From: Gemmata palustris | GTDB taxonomy: Bacteria; Planctomycetota; Planctomycetia; Gemmatales; Gemmataceae | Length of the DNA stretch: 64,000 nucleotides | Assembly (NCBI RefSeq): GCF_017939745.1 | Contig: NZ_JAGKQQ010000001.1 | Coordinates: forward strand, 558,001 to 622,000 | Direction of reading: 5' to 3' | Part shown: positions 1 to 7,320 of the stretch, in pieces | Position numbering within the stretch: position 1 is the first letter of the stretch | Layout: each line of letters begins with the position of its first letter | Translations under genes and position numbers: made by a program | The notes under the pieces: generated by a model | What the model was told of the DNA's origin: nothing | What the model saw: the letters and a program-made list of their open reading frames with translations, nothing else | The model's database searches: none

Positions 1-600
1 TATATCGCCAAGATTCGCCAGCGGGATGTGGCAAAGCTCGAAGCCGAAGCCTTGGAAATCTTCGACCAACTGATCGCGAAGAAGGTGCCCGATGAACTCC
101 GGCCCGGCCTTTCGATTCTGGAAGAGGCCAAAACCGAGGCGTATGAAATGCGCCATCTCGCGGTTGGCAAAAAGGCACCGGAGATCGTCGGCGAGGATCT
201 CGACGGCAAGCCGATGAAACTGAGCGACTATCGTGGCAAAGTGGTGGTGCTGGATTTCGGGGTGAGGCGTTGTAGTCCCTGTATCACTTTCGGCAGACAT
301 CTGCGAAAGCTGATCGATCAATATGCCGGCCGGCCGTTCGCTGGCGTCGGCGTCAATATCGATAAAGACCGGAAGGACGCTAAGGCGTTCGTTGAGGAGA
401 ACAAATTCACTTGGCCAACAATTTGGAATGGGCCGACCGGATGTGCCGGCGGGATTGCGAAAGACTGGAATGTGCAGGGATTTCCCACGGTGTACGTGAT
501 TGACCATGCGGGCGTGATTCGCTCCAAAGCTCGTGGTCCGGAGTTCGATCCGCTGATCGAAGAACTGGTCAAGAAGGCGGAAAAGAACGCCGCTAAGTAG
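1..600 (+). CDS. TlpA-like thioredoxin-fold protein, 3' part (5' end outside window)
   Basis: The frame is open from base 1, so the gene begins upstream; 199 residues are visible. They form a TlpA/AhpC-TSA-type domain: an entry motif (VGKKAPEIVGEDLDGKPMKL), a strand ending in the redox pair C-S-P-C (Cys codons at 271 and 280), and the cis-Pro segment GFPTVYVID. Proteins of this type are exported thiol-disulfide oxidoreductases, so a periplasmic role is inferred. The layout resembles the C-terminal half of the tandem TlpA protein at 61875-63905, so the missing 5' part may hold a signal peptide and a helical spacer. CSPC is less common than CGPC or CxxC with a Trp before it; here Arg-Arg precedes the first Cys. 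Confidence 0.85.
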   Translation, partial: YIAKIRQRDVAKLEAEALEIFDQLIAKKVPDELRPGLSILEEAKTEAYEMRHLAVGKKAPEIVGEDLDGKPMKLSDYRGKVVVLDFGVRRCSPCITFGRHLRKLIDQYAGRPFAGVGVNIDKDRKDAKAFVEENKFTWPTIWNGPTGCAGGIAKDWNVQGFPTVYVIDHAGVIRSKARGPEFDPLIEELVKKAEKNAAK

Positions 601-787
601 AGGAGTGTGGGTCCGTTTCAGAGTGGAGGGTAGCGCGTGGCCCTGGATCACATCTAGGACCACGCGCTGCACCAGCGCGCTGGTAAACATGTCGAGACGT
701 GAGTTACACGTCTCCGGCCCGTCTGATCACCCGACATTTCTTCATGCCGCCTCTGCATGCTAGAATGTACACTCCTCGTGAGAGTAC

Positions 788-1222
788 ATGCTGCAGAAGC
801 AGGGTAAGCTCAAACCTCAAGGGACTGGCGCGAACAAACCGAAGCCGGTTGCGGTCAAGAAAGCCGCAGCCCAAGTGACGGCCACGTCGCGCACCAAACG
901 GAAATCGCCTCCTCCAAAAACCGCCGCTAAAATCACATCCCGAACAAAGCCGTCGACCGCTCCACCGGTAAGCGTTCCACGCCCATCGGCGAGCGGTGCC
1001 GAGCGCGACCGCCTCACGAACGTGTCCCGGCAGCGCAACGACACCAAGCGCGAAGCCGGAGCGTGACCGGACATTATGGACCCAGACCGCCGGGAAGCGT
1101 GCAGTCGGTCGCTCCGGCTGTTCTGCGAGACCTAAGCGCCCCGGGCGTTCGCGATGGGGCGAGTCGGACCTGCGCGCGACCACTGGGATCGAGGAGGCCG
1201 TGACCAACGGATTTTGCCTATG
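788..1222 (+). pseudogene. Degenerate N-terminus of a phage-terminase-like protein
   Basis: An open stretch of 92 codons (788-1066) encodes a Lys/Pro/Ala-rich tail. After its TGA the same frame continues with PDIMDPDRREACSRSLRLF and stops again at a TAA after CET. A shifted frame then reads WGESDLRATTGIEEAVTNG before a third stop. From memory, planctomycete terminase-like ATPases start with a basic tail, then a DPxRR...LFCETYF segment, then W-S-x-D-H-L-...-IE-AV-x-GG just before the Walker A motif. All three blocks appear here in order but with two in-frame stops and a frameshift, and the ATPase core is absent. I therefore call it a remnant. If the 92-codon piece is still translated it would be a small basic protein. 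Confidence 0.6.
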
Positions 1223-1284
1223 ACGCCTGAGCGACACGATTGAATGACTCGGAATTGCTACCCGATCGCTGTGTGTGGGAATTA

Positions 1285-1471
1285 AGTATTCTTCGGTAGT
1301 AGTGCGGGTGCGGCACCGCGATGGCGGCCAGCCGCGTTTCTTCACGGCCGTGACGGTCGCGTCATCGAGTGGTGGAACGCAGTCCCAGAGTACGTTCCCC
1401 TCTTTGGTGCGAACGAGGAACGCGCGCTGCCCGATCCCGGCCTTTGGCCGCGGGTGAATGGTGTGCAGGAC
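1285..1471 (-). pseudogene. Fragment of an MBL-fold metallo-hydrolase
   Basis: Reading the minus strand downward from 1471 gives IGQRAFLVRTKEGNVLWDC, followed by VPPLDDATVTAVKKRG. A one-base frameshift then gives LAAIAVPHPHYY. This order matches the start of a metallo-beta-lactamase-fold hydrolase family in which a GQRALLVRTPEGNVLWDC-type strand precedes an AIAISHPHYY metal-binding motif. Similarity ends right after HPHYY, and no zinc-ribbon N-terminus or downstream metal ligands were found. A longer open frame (704-1588) covers this piece but is otherwise unlike a protein. It is a remnant. Confidence 0.65.
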
Positions 1472-1896
1472 AGAGCTGGTGCTTTGAGGGGAAATCCATG
1501 CAGTCGGCTCAATATCGTTTGTAAAATCTCGTCCACTAGTATGCAATTGATCAAATCGCGTCGGGAACTCATCACTTGAAGTGAGCAACGCGGATTATTG
1601 GGATTGAGAGCCGAAATTGTTAGCGATTGTTAGCCGCCCGCACGACGGACAAGAAAGGCAATAGCCGCGGAAATGCATGAAATGTCAGCGAATGAGGTGT
1701 TGCTTGTCCGGTGTCGCATCCACGCGACTATCTCGGGGCCAAAATGTTAGCAATTGTTAGCCCGGTGTAGGCGGGACGAGCGAAACACGTGAGGGGCGAA
1801 CCGTTTTGGCGGTTGCCCCTCACGGTTGCGCCGGGGCGAGCGGCGCAGATTCGATGACGGTGGCGCCCGATGCGCGTCGGGCGCGAGGATCACGAG
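1472..1896. other. Non-coding stretch with two GTTAGC-type direct repeats
   Basis: No gene is recognised here. The stretch is AT-richer than its surroundings. A 17-bp motif GTTAGCGATTGTTAGCC at 1619-1635 recurs with one change at 1746-1762, and each copy itself contains GTTAGC twice. The function is unknown. With the two gene remnants to its left it forms a degraded region of about 1.3 kb. Confidence 0.5.
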
Positions 1897-2439
1897 TTAC
1901 TTCTTGCGCTTCCCGGTCATGGTCATGAACGGCACCCATTTACCGTCGTCACCGAGTACGGACGAGGTCATCACTTTGGTATCCTTGTCCTTCAACTCGA
2001 TCACGTCGCGCATCCTCACGAGTTTCCCTGTGGCCGGGTTCGGCCCCTCGGTTTCCAGGGTCAGCGTTTGGCCGTCGAGCGTACCCTCGTACTTGCAGAG
2101 GAAGTCGCACACCGAGCACACCCAGGTGCCGACGACCTTCTTCTTCTGGGAATCGAACCCGAGGGTCATCACGCCCGTAACCGGGACGTCCATGAACGTG
2201 CCCTTCATCTCGCTCACGAGCCAGAACCCGCCGAGCGCGCGAGCGGCCTCGGTGCCCTTGCATTTGACCGGCGGCTTGCCCGGCTCAACGACGCCCTCGG
2301 ACTCGACCTCCCACTGCCCCTCCAGTTGCTTGAGCCACTCGTGCTCCTTCTGGGGCACGGGCGGTTTCGGCGGTTCCGCGCCTACGGAGGGGAGCGCCAG
2401 CACCACGGCGACGACACCGGCCACTGCGAACTTACGCAT
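1897..2439 (-). CDS. Secreted DUF1579 family protein
   Basis: This 180-residue protein starts at ATG 2439, preceded by a good GAGGAA ribosome-binding site; a longer in-frame reading to 2673 lacks protein character. Residues 1-21 form a signal peptide (MRKFAVAGVVAVVLALPSVG). The rest matches the DUF1579 lipocalin-like layout: HEWLKQLEGQWEVES near the N-terminus, then repeated beta strands (GFWLVSEMKG, VTGVMTLGFDSQKKKVVGTWV). Two nearby Cys (CSVCDFLC) are present. DUF1579 proteins are common in planctomycetes and have no established function. It reads away from the dehydrogenase gene upstream on the same strand, with a 279-bp gap that contains no further gene. Confidence 0.85.
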   Translation of the reverse strand: MRKFAVAGVVAVVLALPSVGAEPPKPPVPQKEHEWLKQLEGQWEVESEGVVEPGKPPVKCKGTEAARALGGFWLVSEMKGTFMDVPVTGVMTLGFDSQKKKVVGTWVCSVCDFLCKYEGTLDGQTLTLETEGPNPATGKLVRMRDVIELKDKDTKVMTSSVLGDDGKWVPFMTMTGKRKK

Positions 2440-2718
2440 CGCACGTTCCTCGAAACGGATGGGGTACTCCCAGCGCTCGAGTAGGCGACCTCGCGAACGC
2501 TGGGGTTGGGAGAATCGCACGGCACCCGGGGACAACCAATGTCGGTAGTGGAGCCGGTTTCGATCGCCGCACGGGGCGCGCGGCTTGCGCGGATCGGAAC
2601 CGACGGAGGGGTGAGGTGTGACTTGCTGGAACGGAGATAGGCCGGGTAAAACGAAGTCGAGTGTGGTTCGCAAGCGCGCCTTTCGCGCTCACGAGCCACA
2701 CTCGGTGACTACCTTCGA

Positions 2719-3783
2719 TCAGGCCGCGGCCTTCTTCAGCGAGGCCATGTCGATGACGAACCGGTACTTCACGTCGCCCTTGAGGAGCCGGTCGTAGGCC
2801 TCGTTGATCTTCTGGATCGGAATGACCTCGACGTCGCTCGTGATCCCGTGTTCGGCGCAGAAGTCGAGCATCTCCTGCGTTTCCGCGATCCCACCGATGG
2901 CGGACCCGGCGAACTGGCGCCGCGGCATGAGCAGGTTGAACGCGGCGACCGGGAGCGGTTTCTCCGGCGCCCCGACGAGGCAGAGCGTGCCATCGAGTTT
3001 CAGCAGCGAGAGGTAGGCGTTGATGTCGTGTTCGGCCGAGACCGCGTCGAGAATGAAGTCGAAGCTCCCCGCGTGCTTCGCCATCTCCGCCGCGTTCTTC
3101 GACACCACGACTTCGTGGGCGCCGAGCCGCTTCCCGTCCTCGATCTTGCCCGGCGACGTAGTGAACAGCACGACGTGCGCGCCAAACGCGCGGGCGAACT
3201 TCACCCCCATGTGTCCCAACCCACCGAGGCCCACGATCCCGACCTTCTGGCCGGCGCCAACTTCCCAGTGGCGGAGCGGCGAGTACGTGGTGATCCCGGC
3301 GCACAGCAGCGGGGCCGTGGCCGCGAGGTTCGCCTTGTCCGAAACCTTCAGGGTGAACGCTTCGTCCACCACGATGTTTTCGGAGTACCCGCCGTAGGTG
3401 ATCCCGTCGGAGTGCTTGTCCGGGGCGTTGTACGTCAGCGTGGGGAAGTGGGCACAATACTGTTCGAGCCCGCGCGAGCAGCTCGGGCAGGTGCGGCACG
3501 AATCGACCATGCACCCGACCGCGGCGAAATCGCCGACCTTGAACTTCTTGACGTCTTTGCCGACCTTCGTCACGCGGCCGACGATCTCGTGACCGGGAAC
3601 GCAGGGGTACGCGGTGCCCGCGAACTCGCTCCACTCGTTGCGCGCCTGGTGCAGGTCCGAGTGGCACACGCCGCAGTACAGGATGTCGATTTGCACGTCG
3701 GTCGCGAGCGGTTCCCGGCGCGTGAGCGCGAACGGTGCGAGCGGGGTCGTTGCGCTGTGAGCCGCGAAAGCTTTGGTGCTCAT
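2719..3783 (-). CDS. Zinc-dependent NAD(P) alcohol dehydrogenase, YahK/AdhC-like
   Basis: This 354-residue medium-chain dehydrogenase probably reduces aldehydes with NADPH in the cytoplasm, as YahK-type enzymes do. Catalytic zinc ligands are visible as Cys40 (YCGVCHSD) and His65 (GHEIVG). Structural zinc ligands are Cys96, Cys99, Cys102 and Cys110. The Rossmann motif is GLGGLGHMG, and the GGYSENIVVDE and Y-G-x-x-Y segments typical of the cinnamyl-alcohol-dehydrogenase group are present. Length matches the family (about 350). The start is ATG 3783; the upstream in-frame extension is not conserved-looking. An AraC-type regulator is divergently transcribed across a 340-bp gap holding a dyad, so regulation by that protein, perhaps in response to aldehydes, is likely. 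Confidence 0.93.
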   Translation of the reverse strand: MSTKAFAAHSATTPLAPFALTRREPLATDVQIDILYCGVCHSDLHQARNEWSEFAGTAYPCVPGHEIVGRVTKVGKDVKKFKVGDFAAVGCMVDSCRTCPSCSRGLEQYCAHFPTLTYNAPDKHSDGITYGGYSENIVVDEAFTLKVSDKANLAATAPLLCAGITTYSPLRHWEVGAGQKVGIVGLGGLGHMGVKFARAFGAHVVLFTTSPGKIEDGKRLGAHEVVVSKNAAEMAKHAGSFDFILDAVSAEHDINAYLSLLKLDGTLCLVGAPEKPLPVAAFNLLMPRRQFAGSAIGGIAETQEMLDFCAEHGITSDVEVIPIQKINEAYDRLLKGDVKYRFVIDMASLKKAAA

Positions 3784-4123
3784 TGCGATAGTTCCAATTC
3801 GAGTCGAGTTAAGGGACGGAACCAATTGAGAGTGGTGCAAACCGCACACCGACACGAACAGCAATCACCAGGAGAACGCGCTACCCGATACCCCGCGAAC
3901 GGCTCGGTGTTACCCACCGGAACGCGACTTCGGGCCTCGACGGTTGCTCGGTAGATCGCGTCCGAGTGCATGAACTGGCAACGACGTTTCGTATGGGGGA
4001 ATCGTAAGGTGGGCCGGAGGAGAGTGGTAACCTGATCGTGCGGGATCATTGCCTGATCCTGCACGGGCTGCCGGAATGAGAATTCTGGGCCGGGGCCGGG
4101 TGAAGCTTCCGTGAGGAGCCGCT
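3784..4123. promoter_or_regulatory. Divergent promoter region of the dehydrogenase and AraC genes
   Basis: This 340-bp non-coding gap separates two divergent genes and must hold both promoters. No convincing -35/-10 pair was chosen. The 27-bp dyad listed separately lies in the half nearest the regulator. GAGGAG at about 4112 serves the regulator start. Confidence 0.6.
4038..4064. promoter_or_regulatory. 27-bp dyad, candidate AraC-family operator
   Basis: GTGCGGGATCA, a 5-bp centre, then TGATCCTGCAC form an inverted repeat matching at 10 of 11 positions. The same bases also give a direct repeat, CCTGATCGTGC (4031) and CCTGATCCTGC (4052), spaced 21 bp apart, which is two helical turns and the usual geometry for AraC-family half-sites. 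It ends about 60 bp before the regulator's ATG. Confidence 0.45.
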
Positions 4124-5029
4124 ATGGGCGACCAAAGATTGGTGAATTTGAGCGCCGCCATTGATCGGCAGACGCGCGCGGACGGTATCCACTCGACGGC
4201 CGTGCCCGAACTGACGCTGTTCCGATTATCCGCGCCGTCGGAACCGACTATGGTCCTCTACGAACCTTCGCTGTGTCTCATCGCACAGGGGAGTAAACTG
4301 GTCCACTTGGCCGACGAAGTGTACCGCTACGACCCGGCGCAGTTCCTGCTCGTGTCCGTGGACCTACCGGTCGCGGGGCAGGTCATTGAGGCATCGCCTC
4401 GGGCGCCGTACCTGGCTCTACGGATCAGTTTAGACCCGGGAGTGGTCGGAGAGCTGGTCGCCGACGGCGCATCGCCCGAGTTTCGGGAGGCCGCGCCGGT
4501 AAGGGGGCTCGCGGTCAGCCCGGTCGAGGCGCCGTTATTAGACGCGGTCACGCGGCTGGTCGATTTGTTGGAACAGCCCCGCGACGCCGCGGTGCTCGCG
4601 CCGCTCGTGCTCCGCGAGATCACGTACCGCGTGTTGACGGGGGAGCAGGGGGCGCGGTTGCGCCAGATCGCTGCGGCCGGCGGACCGGTGCAGCGGATCG
4701 CGCGGGCGATTCGGTGGTTGAAGGACCACTTCGCCGAATCCCTCAGTATCGAGGCACTGGCCCGCGAGGTGCGAATGAGCGCATCGGCGCTCCACCACCA
4801 CTTCAAGCGCGTCACCGCACTGAGCCCGCTGCAATACCAGAAGCGGCTCCGGCTCCAAGAAGCGCGGCGGCTCATGCTCGGTGAGGGCTTGGACGCGGCT
4901 TCGGCGGCATTCCGAGTGGGGTACGAGAGCCCGTCGCAGTTTAGCCGCGAGTACCGCCGACTCTTCGGGGCGCCACCCAAGAAAGATGTAGCGTCGCTCC
5001 AACAGGAGCCGGCACCCCTCCGGGCCTGA
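4124..5029 (+). CDS. AraC-family transcriptional regulator (AraC_N / YqhC-like)
   Basis: A 301-residue regulator starting at ATG 4124 with GAGGAG seven bases upstream. Residues about 20-180 fit the AraC_N cupin-like domain (TMVLYEPSLCLIAQGSKLVHLADEVYRYDPAQFLL broken into its usual strands). Residues about 195-295 hold two helix-turn-helix motifs, the first around LSIEALAREVRMSASALHHHFK and the second around AASAAFRVGYESPSQFSREYR. E. coli YqhC, of the same type, controls an aldehyde reductase gene beside it; the divergent YahK-like dehydrogenase here suggests the same arrangement. The ligand is not predictable from sequence. Confidence 0.92.
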   Translation: MGDQRLVNLSAAIDRQTRADGIHSTAVPELTLFRLSAPSEPTMVLYEPSLCLIAQGSKLVHLADEVYRYDPAQFLLVSVDLPVAGQVIEASPRAPYLALRISLDPGVVGELVADGASPEFREAAPVRGLAVSPVEAPLLDAVTRLVDLLEQPRDAAVLAPLVLREITYRVLTGEQGARLRQIAAAGGPVQRIARAIRWLKDHFAESLSIEALAREVRMSASALHHHFKRVTALSPLQYQKRLRLQEARRLMLGEGLDAASAAFRVGYESPSQFSREYRRLFGAPPKKDVASLQQEPAPLRA

Positions 5030-5127
5030 CTTTGATCTTCATTGACAGTGTGCTCGGCCATCGTGTATTGACCCGTCCGCACGAGTGGCTACGATTGGGG
5101 TAGTCCGTTTCGGCACCGGAGATTTGT

Positions 5128-5580
5128 TTGCGCGTGTTCCCGCGATTCGTGATGCTGCTGGCGTGCGTGCCGCTCTTGCTTCCTCCGGGACTCTGTGCCT
5201 GTGGAGCGAGTGAGGTGGCACTGCCGAATCGCGCGAGTGCCGATGCGCCACCGAAAGACGTGCAGGCCGCGAAGTGTTGTGGGTGCAGCCACCGCGCCAA
5301 GAGCGACGCGCCCGCCGCATATGTCGTACAGCCCGCACAGCCGGAACCGAAACCAGTTGACCACGCCGCCGGCTGTCCCGCTTCCCTCGGCGCGGACTGG
5401 TCCAAATTGGCCGAGCGCGCCCCGCCCGTCGATCACCTGACTGCGATCGCGTTCAGTGCAGTTCTCGCACACCTTCCCGCACTCTCGAACGTGGCCCCCG
5501 CCGGGCTCACCCACTCGGATTCCGTACCGGTCTGCACGTCTCCGCCGAGCTACCTGAAGCACTGCGCACTTCTGTTCTAA
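5128..5580 (+). CDS. Small secreted Cys/Pro-rich protein of the metal-efflux locus
   Basis: A 150-residue protein of unknown function. The frame opens at TTG 5128; an ATG eight codons later (5152) would also keep the hydrophobic segment (VMLLACVPLLLPPGLC), so the exact start is open. That segment is a signal peptide or lipoprotein-like leader. The mature part has CCGCSH, HAAGC and a final CTSPPSYLKHC, giving several Cys/His that could bind metal. It lies 73 bp upstream of the RND adaptor start on the same strand, which suggests a shared transcript. In similar loci the upstream small protein is often a periplasmic metal-binding or sensing factor; that role here is inference. Confidence 0.65.
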   Translation: MRVFPRFVMLLACVPLLLPPGLCACGASEVALPNRASADAPPKDVQAAKCCGCSHRAKSDAPAAYVVQPAQPEPKPVDHAAGCPASLGADWSKLAERAPPVDHLTAIAFSAVLAHLPALSNVAPAGLTHSDSVPVCTSPPSYLKHCALLF

Positions 5581-5653
5581 TTCTCACCCGCTCCAAATTA
5601 CTCCACCGCGCGCTATGGCGCGTTTTTCGTCCTCGTTTCCGGGGAGTTTCTCA

Positions 5654-7237
5654 ATGGCTTCGTCCGAATCGTTCGAGCGCCCGGGAGCCTTGCGCTGGTT
5701 CAGCAGCATCGCGAGCGCTGTGCCCGCGCTGGTCGTTCTCGCGCTCCTCGGGGGCGTCGCATGGTGGGGGCACCACAGCGGCTGGACGTTGCCAAAACGC
5801 GCCGCCCTTGCGGGTGAAAAGAAGGAAGCCGACGACTGGTGCGCGGAGCACAGCGTGCCCGAATCGGCGTGCGTCGAGTGCAACGCGAAATTGGCCCCCA
5901 AGCCCCCGTCATTCGGATGGTGCGAGAAGCACGGTGTTCACGACTGCCCGTGGTGCCACCCCGAAGTCGCACAACTGCGGGGTAGCGTCCCGACCGTAAC
6001 CGCGGACGACCTCGCACGCGCGAAGCGGGCGCTGGATTTCACCGAGCGCCCGGAGAACAGCCCGCGGTGCAAGCTCCACGCGCGGCGGATTCAGTTCGAG
6101 TCCTCGGAGGCGGTCGATAAGGCCGGTGTCGGGGTCGATGTCGTAAGCGCCGACGCGGTCGTCGAGTCGGTGAGCGCGCCGGGCGAAATCGGCTACGACC
6201 AAACGCGGGTCGCGCACCTCTCGACGCGCGCCCCGGGCACGGTGTTCCGCGTGTTCAAGCGCATTGGGGAACCAGTCAAAGCCGGTGAACTCCTTGCACT
6301 GGTCGAAGCGGGCGACGTGGGGAAGGCGAAAGCCGATCTCAGACAGGCACTGGCCGCGGTCGACAGCAAATCGCAGACGCTGGCGAATCTGAAGGCGTCG
6401 ACCGGTGTGGTGACGGACGCCCGTGTGCGCGAAGCCGAAGCCACGCTGCGTGAGGCCCGCATTCGGATGAACGCCGCGCGCCAGGCGCTCGTGAATCTCG
6501 GCCTGACTATCGACGAAGCCGAGGTGACGAACGCGACGGACGAGCAACTCGAGCGCAAACTGCACTTCCTCGGCCTGCCCGCGAGCACAACGCAGTCGCT
6601 CGACCCCCGAACCACGACATCCAACTTGCTCCCGATGTTCGCTCCAATGGGTGGTGTGATTACTTCGGGCGATGTGGTTGCGGGCGAAGTAGTGGACGTG
6701 GCCCGCGTGCTGTTCGAGGTGGTGGATACGAGCCGGCTGTGGGTCACGCTCGACGTGACCGCGGAACAGACGCGACGGGTGAAGCTCGGTCAATCCGTGC
6801 GGTTCAAGACGGACGGCGGGAAAGAGGAAGCGGTCGGTACCGTGGTGTGGCGCAGCACCCAGGCCGACCCGAAGACGCGCACGGTCAAGGTCCGCGCCGA
6901 CCTCCACGACCCGACCGGCCGGTTCCTCGCGAACACCTTCGGCACGGGCCGCATCGTGTTGCGCGAAGAGCCGAAGGCGGTCGTCGTTCCCAACGCGGCC
7001 ATTCAGTGGGACGGGAACTGCTTCGTGGTGTTCGTTCAGGACAAGGATTTCCGCAAGCCGAATGCGTTCAAATTGTTCCACGTGCGCAGCGTGCGCATCG
7101 GGGTCAAGAGCGACACGCAGACGGAGATCATCGCGGGTCTGCTCCCGGGCGAAGTGATCGTCACCAAGAACGCGGAGGTGCTCCGCGGGGAACTGTTCCG
7201 CAGCAACATCGGCGACGGCTGCGGGTGCGGGCACTAG
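5654..7237 (+). CDS. RND efflux periplasmic adaptor (CusB/CzcB-like) with Cys/His modules
   Basis: This 527-residue protein links the inner-membrane pump encoded next to an outer-membrane channel. I chose ATG 5654 because GGGGAG sits seven bases upstream; an earlier in-frame ATG at 5615 lacks a site. Residues 19-37 form a membrane anchor. Two Cys/His modules follow: C63-x2-H66-x6-C73-x2-C76 and C90-x2-H93-x4-C98-x2-C101. The adaptor body shows the lipoyl half (RAPGTVFRVFKRIGEPVKAG), an alpha-hairpin (about 230-320), the beta-barrel (SRLWVTLDVTAEQTRRVKLG) and a membrane-proximal end. The tail is GDGCGCGH, another likely metal site. Known CusB proteins bind metal through Met residues; the Cys/His modules here are unusual. 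No outer-membrane factor gene is nearby. Confidence 0.92.
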   Translation: MASSESFERPGALRWFSSIASAVPALVVLALLGGVAWWGHHSGWTLPKRAALAGEKKEADDWCAEHSVPESACVECNAKLAPKPPSFGWCEKHGVHDCPWCHPEVAQLRGSVPTVTADDLARAKRALDFTERPENSPRCKLHARRIQFESSEAVDKAGVGVDVVSADAVVESVSAPGEIGYDQTRVAHLSTRAPGTVFRVFKRIGEPVKAGELLALVEAGDVGKAKADLRQALAAVDSKSQTLANLKASTGVVTDARVREAEATLREARIRMNAARQALVNLGLTIDEAEVTNATDEQLERKLHFLGLPASTTQSLDPRTTTSNLLPMFAPMGGVITSGDVVAGEVVDVARVLFEVVDTSRLWVTLDVTAEQTRRVKLGQSVRFKTDGGKEEAVGTVVWRSTQADPKTRTVKVRADLHDPTGRFLANTFGTGRIVLREEPKAVVVPNAAIQWDGNCFVVFVQDKDFRKPNAFKLFHVRSVRIGVKSDTQTEIIAGLLPGEVIVTKNAEVLRGELFRSNIGDGCGCGH

Positions 7238-7320
7238 CGGGGCCGGTCACTCCGTGGCTTTCTCCTTCTTCGTCGAGACAAAACTGGTCGCAGAACCGAC
7301 CGGACAACAATGGGCGTTTC

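Noticed and set aside
704-1588. Minus-strand open frame of 294 codons
   Set aside because: Only the part from about 1285 to 1471 resembles a known family, and it is frameshifted; the rest has Arg-rich shadow composition from the overlapping + strand remnant.
5909-7234. Long minus-strand open frame opposite the RND adaptor gene
   Set aside because: It is antisense to a well-supported gene, His/Arg-rich, and without any recognisable domain; typical of high-GC shadow frames.
6739-7320. N-terminal extension of the RND permease
   Set aside because: The extra 194 codons overlap the adaptor gene in another frame and are Arg/Gly-rich noise; the canonical first helix begins at 7321.
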